A stretch of 10,557 bases of DNA. Source: Nitrososphaerales archaeon TH5896. GTDB taxonomy: Archaea; Thermoproteota; Nitrososphaeria; Nitrososphaerales; Nitrososphaeraceae. The DNA lies in NCBI GenBank assembly GCA_014523625.1, contig JAATVP010000137.1, positions 1 to 10,557 of the forward strand, in the 5' to 3' direction. Each line of letters starts with the position of its first letter. Within the stretch, counting starts at the first letter, position 1. This document shows, piece after piece, positions 1 through 5,011 of the stretch. Below the pieces are notes generated by a model that did not search any database, was not told where the DNA came from, and saw only the letters and a list, made by a program, of their open reading frames with translations. The translations under genes and the position numbers were made by a program.

Positions 1-199
1 TAAACTTTTCTACCGCATCGGCCTTAGACTCTGAAACGAGCTCAGATACATTTTCACCATCCTTTTGAGATGGACCCGAACTAATACTGGAAGAATACAC
101 TAATGAAATCCCTACAATTGCAACAATAGCCAGAATAACGAAAACGACCATTTTCTTTTTTTGAAAAGGCTTTAACTTGTTCCCCTTTTTTTCTACCAA
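1..199 (-). CDS. N-terminal part of a single-pass membrane-anchored protein (partial, runs off left edge)
   Basis: About 66 codons are visible and the frame is still open at the window edge. The best start is TTG at 199-197, because an in-frame TAA lies directly upstream; an internal ATG at 151-149 is the alternative. The product begins with a lysine-rich cytoplasmic stretch (VEKKGNKLKPFQKKK, residues 2-16). A hydrophobic segment of about 20 residues follows (VVFVILAIVAIVGISLV), then a Ser-rich linker and a polar, acidic region (KDGENVSELVSESKADAVEKF). This is the layout of a signal anchor or uncleaved signal peptide with an extracellular C-terminal domain. The TATA-like box at 223-234 sits about 30 nt upstream of the TTG, which supports that start and a leaderless transcript. 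The visible part has no recognisable domain, so I give no function. The gene is divergent from the anchored protein at 640-1206. Confidence 0.62.
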   Translation of the reverse strand, partial: MVEKKGNKLKPFQKKKMVVFVILAIVAIVGISLVYSSSISSGPSQKDGENVSELVSESKADAVEKF

Positions 200-222
200 T
201 TACTCTGGGAAAGCAACTTTTG

Positions 223-234
223 CTTATATATAAA
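223..234 (-). promoter_or_regulatory. TATA box for the leftward membrane protein gene
   Basis: On the minus strand the sequence reads TTATATATAAG, a near-ideal archaeal TATA box. Its centre lies about 30 nt upstream of the TTG at 199, the spacing expected for a transcript starting at or next to the start codon. The 10-bp palindrome at 248-257 lies about 20 bp further upstream. Confidence 0.6.
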
Positions 235-247
235 TTCTTAAGAGCGG

Positions 248-257
248 ATGAGCTCAT
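248..257. repeat. 10-bp perfect palindrome (ATGAGCTCAT)
   Basis: ATGAGCTCAT is a perfect inverted repeat lying about 20 bp upstream of the minus-strand TATA box. Its position suits an activator or repressor site, but a 10-bp palindrome can also arise by chance. Confidence 0.25.
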
Positions 258-303
258 TTTAAACTCGAGGGGTTAAACAGGCTGGATCAAACGTCGTCCT
301 CAC

Positions 304-321
304 CTATGTTAAAATACATAG
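304..321. repeat. Hairpin/palindrome CTATGT-N6-ACATAG
   Basis: Two perfect 6-bp inverted arms, CTATGT and ACATAG, flank the AT-only spacer TAAAAT. This could be a protein-binding dyad in the divergent intergenic region or a small RNA hairpin. Nothing in the sequence tells which. Confidence 0.3.
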
Positions 322-368
322 CCAAACTCAAGCCTTAGAAAGTTGACCGATCCTGAAACAACTTTAAC

Positions 369-396
369 TTGAATTCAAATAAATTGAAGTTCAATT
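369..396. promoter_or_regulatory. Pair of adjacent palindromes, operator-like
   Basis: TTGAATTCAA (369-378) is a perfect 10-bp palindrome. Three bases later AATTGAAGTTCAATT (382-396) is a perfect 7+1+7 palindrome. Both share the half-site TTGAA/TTCAA, so the site is a tandem of two related dyads, as dimeric winged-helix or Lrp-type regulators often use. The pair ends about 34 bp upstream of the plus-strand TATA-like box at 430-438. The symmetry is seen directly; the operator role is inferred. Confidence 0.4.
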
Positions 397-429
397 AAAA
401 AATCTACTCATTTACGAAGATATTATAGG

Positions 430-438
430 TTATAAATT
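430..438 (+). promoter_or_regulatory. Candidate plus-strand TATA box within the intergenic region
   Basis: TTATAAATT resembles an archaeal TATA box. Transcription would begin roughly 25 nt downstream, about 455-460, close to the 5' base of the hairpin at 454-501. It could drive a small RNA, or the gene at 640 with a leader of about 180 nt. No better TATA box is evident 25-35 nt before 640. Confidence 0.35.
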
Positions 439-453
439 GCCTCGAAACAAACT

Positions 454-501
454 AGTGATCTAGACTATCGGATGAGCAACATGATAGCTACATGGATCAC
501 T
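454..501 (+). ncRNA. Candidate structured RNA or 5'-leader hairpin
   Basis: AGTGATCTA (454-462) pairs with TGGATCACT (493-501) over 9 bp including one G-U. Inside it, CTATCG (465-470) pairs with TGATAG (482-487) over 6 bp including one G-U. An asymmetric 2x5 internal loop separates the stems, and the apical loop has 11 nt (471-481). The hairpin starts about where transcription from the TATA-like box at 430-438 should begin. A shorter CCAAA/TTTGG pairing (502-506 with 524-528) follows. I match it to no known RNA family; chance pairing in AT-rich DNA remains possible. Confidence 0.25.
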
Positions 502-639
502 CCAAAAAAGGCTGGTGTCAAGATTTGGTTTCTCATATTGTAGCTCGGGAGATAGTCGTTCAGTTGGTTCTGTGAATGTCTAAAACAGCTGGAAAGGCAC
601 TAATAACAGGTCGCACCAGATTCCTCTTAGAATCGTGAA

Positions 640-1206
640 ATGCCTAAGCGGAAGGTAAAAGAGGAGAAACCAAGAAAAAGACTAGGTAAAAAGGAACTAC
701 TCATTCCGCCAGCGGCTATGGGAGCGTCTTTACTTGTGACTTTGGTAATAATTCCTCTTTTTGCGCCGCCTCCAACTCCTCTCGAGGTGTGTCTAAAAGG
801 GCATAACGTAGACACTTTTAGTATTCATCCTACCGTAGAGGTATCGGTTAATGGTGAACCAAAATTACTTCCTGCTGGGATCGGCAATGATACTGTAGAT
901 GGTAAGGAATGTCTCAGAACCATCCATACCGACACTCAAGGCAGTACAATTCACATTGAATATGTCAGACCAATTCGGCTTACACTAAATGATTTTATGA
1001 AAATCTACTCTCCAGATAATTCGACGATTCAGATTATGGATAATTTAACAGGGTCTTTCGCTGAAAGGCGTCTTAATCTCAGTGATTATGATATTTCTTA
1101 TTCGTACTATTCAGAAAACAATGAATTTACAAATGTTAGGAATGCTAGTGACGTTCCGCCATTTAGAGACAATATGGTAAGTCGCATCGAGCTTAATTCA
1201 AAATAA
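640..1206 (+). CDS. Membrane-anchored extracellular protein with an HTD..G..IHIE-type domain, function unknown
   Basis: The protein has 188 residues. The ATG at 640 is the first start after an in-frame TAG at 628-630. Residues 1-20 are strongly basic, residues about 24-43 form one hydrophobic segment, and a proline-rich hinge (APPPTP) leads to an extracellular domain of about 140 residues. That domain has HPTVEVSVNGEPKLLPAGIG (63-82), two cysteines (C51, C91) that could form a disulfide, and IHTDTQGSTIHIEY (95-108) followed by LTLNDFMKIY (114-123). From memory, this follows the pattern of secreted domains in Thaumarchaeota and some bacteria that carry a C..HTHD..G.IHIE...FTLG.FF..W core. Here it is degenerate (HTD for HTHD, no Trp). 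Five N-glycosylation sequons (N83, N127, N135, N146, N168) fit a surface location. The family has no function I can assign. The IDH gene follows after 37 nt but seems to have its own promoter. Confidence 0.72.
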   Translation: MPKRKVKEEKPRKRLGKKELLIPPAAMGASLLVTLVIIPLFAPPPTPLEVCLKGHNVDTFSIHPTVEVSVNGEPKLLPAGIGNDTVDGKECLRTIHTDTQGSTIHIEYVRPIRLTLNDFMKIYSPDNSTIQIMDNLTGSFAERRLNLSDYDISYSYYSENNEFTNVRNASDVPPFRDNMVSRIELNSK

Positions 1207-1213
1207 ATATAAT
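1205..1213 (+). promoter_or_regulatory. TATA box for the isocitrate dehydrogenase gene
   Basis: AAATATAAT directly overlaps the stop codon of the preceding gene. It is centred about 35 nt before the TTG start at 1244, predicting a start of transcription near 1235 and a very short leader. Confidence 0.45.
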
Positions 1214-1243
1214 ACTGGAACAATTCCTTCTGATCTAATCTAT

Positions 1244-2269
1244 TTGGCTCGTAAGACAGCTGTTGTAATTAAAGGTGATGGAACAGGCCCCGAGCTCGTT
1301 GAAGCTGTCTTGAACGTTCTGAAATCGTGTAACTCGCAGGTCGAGTTTGTGATTTGCGACGCAGGCTCTGAATGGTGGCTGAAAGCAGGTGGCAACTCAT
1401 ACATTTCGGAAGAAGTATGGAACCTTCTCAAACAAAGTGATGCGTGCTTTAAAGGTCCAACTACTACTGTTCCAAATCCGGATGCTCCTCGTAGTGTAGC
1501 AGTTAGCATAAGACAAAAATTTGAACTCTATGCAAATGTAAGACCTATCAAGACATACAGGCAATCAGAGAGAACACTTGACTTCCTTTGTGTCAGGGAG
1601 GCTACAGAAGGTCTCTATGCAGGGATTGAATTTAGAACTAGCGAGGATTCTGCTATTGCAGTAAGGAAGACTACTAGAAAAGGATGTGAACGAGTGGCTC
1701 TTAAGGCTTTTGAGTTGGCCAAAGAACGTGACTATCGCAAATTAGTTGCGGTTACAAAGCGGAATATCTTGAAGGAAACGGATGGAATATTTTGGAACTC
1801 TGTTGAAAAAATCAGCCGTCAGTTTCCTGGTATTGAGGTAGAAGAGTATTATGTTGACAATATGACTCAGCAGTTAGTAAAAAATCCTGAACGATTCAAC
1901 CAAAACATACTTTTAAGTACAAATCTGTTTATGGATATCGTTTCAGAGTGTGCTTCAGGTCATGTAGGTTCAATCGGTAACGTTTATTCTGGAAATTTCG
2001 GAGAGAGTTACGCGATGTTTGAGCCTGCACATGGGAGCGCCCCAAAATACTCTGGAATGGATAAAGTGAATCCAGTTGCTTCTATCCTTTCAGGCGCTTG
2101 GATGGTGAAGTATCTAGGAGAAACTGATATCGCTAGTGCAATATTTGAGGCGACTGAAAAAATAATTGCGGACGGAAAGTTTGTAACATATGACCTCGGT
2201 GGGGAGTCGTCTCTATCCCGCATGAGCTCTGAGATTTCCCAAAAATCATCTAATCTGCTGCGGAAATGA
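1244..2269 (+). CDS. icd: Isocitrate dehydrogenase family enzyme (probably NADP-dependent)
   Basis: The enzyme should oxidatively decarboxylate isocitrate to 2-oxoglutarate in the cytoplasm. The 341-residue protein has the beta-decarboxylating dehydrogenase fold: the N-terminal KGDGTGPEL (10-18), the substrate loop RSVAVSIRQ (83-91, Ser84 as in IDH), LYANVRP (95-101), EATEGLYAGIEF (119-130, catalytic Tyr125), KRNILKETDG (172-181, catalytic Lys172), NLFMD (227-231), and EPAHGSAPKYSG (260-271). Lys268-Tyr269 and Val275 match the NADP determinants of E. coli Icd; NAD-type isopropylmalate dehydrogenases have Asp at the Lys position. Three positions are unusual: Glu235 where the metal ligand Asp311 of E. 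coli Icd is expected, Ala86 at Asn115, and Gly at Arg395. Isopropylmalate or homoisocitrate activity is less likely because of Ser84 and the KETDG segment. The start is TTG, and residues 2-10 match the family N terminus. The gene converges on hemK2 with a 16-nt gap. Confidence 0.85.
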   Translation: MARKTAVVIKGDGTGPELVEAVLNVLKSCNSQVEFVICDAGSEWWLKAGGNSYISEEVWNLLKQSDACFKGPTTTVPNPDAPRSVAVSIRQKFELYANVRPIKTYRQSERTLDFLCVREATEGLYAGIEFRTSEDSAIAVRKTTRKGCERVALKAFELAKERDYRKLVAVTKRNILKETDGIFWNSVEKISRQFPGIEVEEYYVDNMTQQLVKNPERFNQNILLSTNLFMDIVSECASGHVGSIGNVYSGNFGESYAMFEPAHGSAPKYSGMDKVNPVASILSGAWMVKYLGETDIASAIFEATEKIIADGKFVTYDLGGESSLSRMSSEISQKSSNLLRK

Positions 2270-2285
2270 GATTATCTCCTTAGGT

Positions 2286-2921
2286 TTATCTATTGTGAAC
2301 TTGTTGATGAAAAAAACTAATCTCTTCTACCAAAAGAGTTTCGAAGAACAGTTTTTTTCTAGAAATTGTTCTTCTAGATAGCCCCAACAATGCTACCTCT
2401 CTATAGAATTGAGACAAGCTAGATAGACTTGACAAGAGTATCAAAATTGCTCCGTGCTGGCTCAACAGACATATTGCTGATTTGAGAAATTCTATTGCTG
2501 TCTCTGAACCTGTTATTCCACCGTATATGGTCCTGTCAAAAATGTCGTTGTCGTCAAAAGGAAGATATGGTGGGTTGCCGACAATAAGGTCGTATTTTTG
2601 CGAGGTTGCAAGAGCTTTTGCTCCATCACAGCAGACCAAATCTGCTTTCACGTCATTAGATTGATTGCAAAATGACAAGGCAGCGTAATCAATGTCCGTT
2701 CCAACTACTACGGAAAATCTCTTGCTAAGTTCTCTTAGAATGACCCCTGACCCGATACCAATTTCCAAAGCTGACTTTCCTCTATATCTTGCCAACGAGT
2801 CCAGCATAAGGTATGTGTCGTCAGAAGGCTGATATCTGAGTATCTTTCGGCTGACACTTTGATCCAATTCGATGTTTAAATTTTTGTAAGACAAACCACC
2901 CTCACTTGATTTGTTAGTCAA
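2286..2921 (-). CDS. HemK2/Mtq2-type glutamine N5-methyltransferase
   Basis: This is a class I SAM-dependent methyltransferase of 211 residues, the length of archaeal and eukaryotic HemK2/Mtq2 and much shorter than bacterial PrmC, which carries an extra N-terminal domain. It shows the family's QPSDDTYLMLDSL segment (31-43), the SAM-binding motif LEIGIGSGV (52-60), TDID (75-78) as the acidic end of the next strand, and the diagnostic NPPYLP (116-121) that binds the glutamine side chain. By analogy with Mtq2 it should methylate the Gln of the GGQ motif in release factor aRF1, usually with a Trm112-like partner not seen here; protein lysine methylation is also known for human HEMK2. The TTG start at 2921 lies 6 nt after the ksgA stop, consistent with co-transcription; no clear Shine-Dalgarno site is seen. 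It is the last gene of the block, and its 3' end converges on the IDH gene. Confidence 0.83.
   Translation of the reverse strand: MTNKSSEGGLSYKNLNIELDQSVSRKILRYQPSDDTYLMLDSLARYRGKSALEIGIGSGVILRELSKRFSVVVGTDIDYAALSFCNQSNDVKADLVCCDGAKALATSQKYDLIVGNPPYLPFDDNDIFDRTIYGGITGSETAIEFLKSAICLLSQHGAILILLSSLSSLSQFYREVALLGLSRRTISRKKLFFETLLVEEISFFHQQVHNR
2343..2374 (+). terminator. Candidate terminator or 3'-end hairpin for the IDH transcript, inside antisense hemK2
   Basis: On the plus strand, bases 2343-2356 pair with 2361-2374 as a 14-bp stem (12 Watson-Crick pairs, two G-U) closed by the tetraloop TTCT. The run of seven T (2352-2358) lies in the 5' arm and loop. The hairpin is 74 nt downstream of the IDH stop. 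On the minus strand the two G-U pairs become C-A mismatches, so it folds better as plus-strand RNA. Archaeal polymerase terminates at U-runs, so the T7 tract alone could act. The same bases encode hemK2 residues around Arg188-Phe193, which constrains the sequence. Confidence 0.4.
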
Positions 2922-2927
2922 TAGTTT

Positions 2928-3677
2928 CTAAGACGGTCTAGCCTCAGAGATGCTCATGCCTCTTGCTATATCTACTATTTCATTTGGACTTAATTGACAA
3001 ATTCTCTTTGAAGAGTCAAGACCGGGTCCGAATCCAAGTGACGAGGCAACTTTGTGGACGTTTCTTTTTTTCTGTGAAAATAATAGCGCGATATTCTTTA
3101 TTGTATCATAGGAAAGTTTTCGGCCTGAGGGCACCAATTTTATGACCAGTGATGAAACCGTAGGTTGGGGACTAAATGAGTCATTTGTAACTTCAAACAA
3201 TTCTTTAACATTAAAACAATATTCGCATATTACAGAAATTGCTCTGTAGGATCGATTTCCAGGAGTCGAAGAGAGTTTTCTTGCGAATTCTTTCTGTACC
3301 ATTATTATCGCCCGATTAAATTCATGATTGGTTAGCCAAAGTATAGTCTCTTTGCTCCTAGAATAGGGAATGTTGGAAACACAAACATCAAATTCAAAAC
3401 TCATTGGTTTATGACCAAATGGACTCATGTTCAGTAAAAGCAGATTTTTATAATGAGCCAGTTTTTGCTTCGCAAGCTCAAACTTGGCCTTGTCAATTTC
3501 AATAGAAATCACTTGGCCTGCCTTCCTGCAAAGATGGGATGTGAGAGCACCCTCCCCTGCACCGATCTCTAACACTTTATCAGTTTTTGCGAGGTCTGCC
3601 TCGCGGATGATTTGTTCTATTACCACTGTATTTACGAGTATGTGTTGACCTAGAGAGTTTGGACCTGTATATCTCAT
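2928..3677 (-). CDS. ksgA: 16S rRNA adenine dimethyltransferase KsgA/Dim1
   Basis: The product dimethylates two adjacent adenines in the 3'-terminal helix of 16S rRNA (A1518/A1519 in E. coli numbering), a late step in small-subunit maturation. At 249 residues it is close to the usual archaeal length. Visible motifs are the N-terminal NSLGQHILVN (7-16), the SAM-binding VLEIGAGEGALT (35-46), IEID (59-62), the catalytic NIPY (102-105, the NLPY-type motif of N6-adenine methyltransferases), NDSFSPQPTVSSLV (165-178), and the basic SQKKRNVHK (201-209) corresponding to the RRK segment of the C-terminal domain. Its ATG overlaps the stop of the DUF655 gene in an ATGA, so translation is probably coupled. 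A purine-rich GAGGAG lies directly before the ATG. Confidence 0.9.
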   Translation of the reverse strand: MRYTGPNSLGQHILVNTVVIEQIIREADLAKTDKVLEIGAGEGALTSHLCRKAGQVISIEIDKAKFELAKQKLAHYKNLLLLNMSPFGHKPMSFEFDVCVSNIPYSRSKETILWLTNHEFNRAIIMVQKEFARKLSSTPGNRSYRAISVICEYCFNVKELFEVTNDSFSPQPTVSSLVIKLVPSGRKLSYDTIKNIALLFSQKKRNVHKVASSLGFGPGLDSSKRICQLSPNEIVDIARGMSISEARPS

Positions 3678-4309
3678 CTCCTCACGAAAAGGTTCATGCG
3701 AGCTTCACCAGTTATTTCTTCCACGATTCTTTTCGCTATCAATTTTGCAGGATCCTTCAAGCCTATCCTGCCTTGTATATCCTGGAAGGATTCGAATTTC
3801 TTGGCCTCCCTCCCTTTTATTATCGCCATCATGTATGTCTTCCCGATTCCTGGAATGAGCTCTAGAGCGTGAATTCTCGGAGTTACCGGCTGAGCAATAT
3901 TCACATAATCGATAAACCTCTTTTCATTCTCCAAAACAATTTTTTCAACGGTCGCATGAAGTTCATTTTTAGCTGTCTGAGATATACTTGAATATTCCAA
4001 TCTCCCAAGAACGCTGATAATCTTTTCTCTTCCATCTCTTCCTATGTACAGCCTTTCGCCTACTTCGAACGTTGCGTTTCCGTATCCCAATAACTCCAAC
4101 AATGTGAGTCTTTCTTCGCCTATTGCTTGTAATATTACGCCCTCGCGACCCCTTACGGTTGAGGATTTTCCGCGCTGCGTGAAATCCAATATATAGGCGT
4201 ATTCTTCGTATTTTCGTTGAGATTGGTGATGATGATGTGCGTAACTATCATCAGTTCTCCAAGTACGATCGGACCTGTCCACAGACATAGACAATCGTTT
4301 AATTCCCAC
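3674..4309 (-). CDS. DUF655 protein, probable RNA-binding helix-hairpin-helix protein
   Basis: The 211-residue protein matches the archaeal DUF655 family. From about residue 34, KYEEYAYILDF opens the conserved part; a likely OB-like beta domain follows (GYGNATFEVGERLYIG, 75-90), and near the C terminus a helix-hairpin-helix, LELIPGIGKTYMMAII (149-164), with FESFQDIQGRIGLKDPAKL (172-190) as a second hairpin half. The HhH suggests nucleic acid binding; the precise role is not known to me. Its position between rpoF and ksgA is a recurrent archaeal arrangement and points to ribosome or rRNA maturation. The listed start is GTG at 4309; an in-frame ATG seven codons on (4288) is equally possible, since the family's conserved part begins later. 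The first 33 residues are variable, with four consecutive histidines at 25-28. The gene lies 23 nt after rpoF. Confidence 0.82.
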   Translation of the reverse strand: MGIKRLSMSVDRSDRTWRTDDSYAHHHHQSQRKYEEYAYILDFTQRGKSSTVRGREGVILQAIGEERLTLLELLGYGNATFEVGERLYIGRDGREKIISVLGRLEYSSISQTAKNELHATVEKIVLENEKRFIDYVNIAQPVTPRIHALELIPGIGKTYMMAIIKGREAKKFESFQDIQGRIGLKDPAKLIAKRIVEEITGEARMNLFVRR

Positions 4310-4332
4310 TTAATTGATTAGTGGCTGAATAT

Positions 4333-4665
4333 TTAACCTTCATCTTTCTGTTTCAGTATCTCTAACATTTTTTCCAGCGTATTGGTCAAAATCAGCTTTT
4401 TCCATCCGAAGGTAAATGATCTCAATTCCTCAAGCGACTTGGGTAATATGTTGACTAATTCTACTGCCTCTTCTTCTTTCAATTCGCATTCCTTAATCTG
4501 TTCCTCGACCATCCTGCGTGAGGTTTTTGCATCAAGTTTCGAGAATCTTGTCACAAAATCAAAGGTCCACCTTTGGATCTGGTCCATTTCATCAGGTTTT
4601 ACCTTCTCTAGAATTTCCTTAACCTCTGGTAATGTGATTATTTCCTTTTTGTCAATTTCTGTCAT
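4333..4665 (-). CDS. rpoF: DNA-directed RNA polymerase subunit Rpo4/F
   Basis: The 110-residue protein is the archaeal counterpart of eukaryotic Rpb4. It pairs with Rpo7/E to form the polymerase stalk, which binds emerging RNA and aids open-complex formation and termination. Sequence support is the typical size and the conserved order: ITLPEVKEILEK near the N terminus, the helical QRWTFDFVTRFSKLD (31-45), a charged central helix (MVEEQIKECELKEEEAVELV), then ILPKSLEELRSF (73-84) and a C-terminal leucine-rich helix ending in KMLEILKQ. The ATG at 4665 follows the L21e stop by 5 nt. A GTGA in the L21e tail about 10 nt upstream may act as a weak ribosome site. Coupling to L21e and DUF655 is a well-known archaeal gene order and strengthens the call. 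Confidence 0.93.
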   Translation of the reverse strand: MTEIDKKEIITLPEVKEILEKVKPDEMDQIQRWTFDFVTRFSKLDAKTSRRMVEEQIKECELKEEEAVELVNILPKSLEELRSFTFGWKKLILTNTLEKMLEILKQKDEG

Positions 4666-4670
4666 TAAGA

Positions 4671-4961
4671 TTAATTCACAGCCGCTAGATGTTTTACGTG
4701 ATTGAGCCTAGTTTGCAAGATTTTCTGCTTATTACCGATAACCACCGAAGTTTTCAAAGTCCTTCTTCCGACTTGCAATACCGTCCCCACCTTACCATGG
4801 TACCTCCTATGGGGCGTTGTCTTATGTTCCCTAGGATCTATGACAATGATTACCTTGTCACCAGGATTGTACTCAGTAAGTAGATAAGATAGTCCTTTTG
4901 GAACGTTATTCCGAGTCATAACTGAGCGAGACTTCCTCCTGTAGCCATGTGAGCTAGGCAT
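4671..4961 (-). CDS. rpl21e: 50S ribosomal protein L21e
   Basis: At 96 residues this matches the usual length of L21e, a large-subunit protein shared by archaea and eukaryotes. Characteristic segments are the basic N terminus SSHGYRRKSRSV (3-14), LTEYNPGDKVIIVIDP (28-43), the RYHGKVGTVLQVGRRT stretch (53-68, an SH3-like KOW-type loop that contacts 23S rRNA), and a basic C-terminal tail. It starts at ATG 4961, about 28 nt after a TATA-like element, so its message is probably leaderless. It is the first gene of the tightly spaced rpl21e-rpoF-DUF655-ksgA-hemK2 block and lies 50 nt after radA on the same strand. Confidence 0.95.
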   Translation of the reverse strand: MPSSHGYRRKSRSVMTRNNVPKGLSYLLTEYNPGDKVIIVIDPREHKTTPHRRYHGKVGTVLQVGRRTLKTSVVIGNKQKILQTRLNHVKHLAAVN

Positions 4962-4984
4962 TTTGTTTCCTATACTTGCAGGCC

Positions 4985-4994
4985 TTAATTTAAT
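4985..4994 (-). promoter_or_regulatory. TATA box in front of rpl21e
   Basis: The minus strand reads ATTAAATTAA in the 50-nt gap after radA, centred about 28 nt before the rpl21e ATG. This predicts a leaderless transcript for the rpl21e-hemK2 operon, independent of any radA read-through. Confidence 0.5.
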
Positions 4995-5011
4995 GTAACT
5001 GCCTTAAACAA

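Larger units (their letters stand above)
200..639. other. Intergenic region with palindromes, a candidate promoter and a hairpin
   Basis: This 440-nt stretch separates two divergent membrane-protein genes and holds no long reading frame. It contains the minus-strand TATA box (223-234), a perfect 10-bp palindrome (248-257), a 6-bp hairpin with an AT-only loop (304-321), two adjacent palindromes (369-378 and 382-396), a plus-strand TATA-like box (430-438) and an imperfect long hairpin (454-501). Two 20-codon ORFs (481-543 and 576-638) also fall here, the second ending one base before the ATG at 640. I looked for tRNA hallmarks and saw none. The region may hold a small RNA or a long structured 5' leader for the gene at 640, but none of this is proven. 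Confidence 0.5.

Noticed and set aside
471..488. C/D-box small RNA (GATGAG and ATGATAG as imperfect C boxes)
   Set aside because: No correctly placed D box (CTGA) or internal C'/D' pair was found, so a C/D sRNA cannot be supported.
541..610. tRNA-like fragment (TAGCTCGGGAGA resembling a D arm, followed by GGTTC)
   Set aside because: There is no acceptor stem, no anticodon stem, and no GTTCRANNC T arm at the right spacing.
4382..4705. 107-codon open frame on the plus strand
   Set aside because: It is antisense to rpoF and the start of the rpl21e 3' end, and its Ser-rich translation is typical of a shadow frame.
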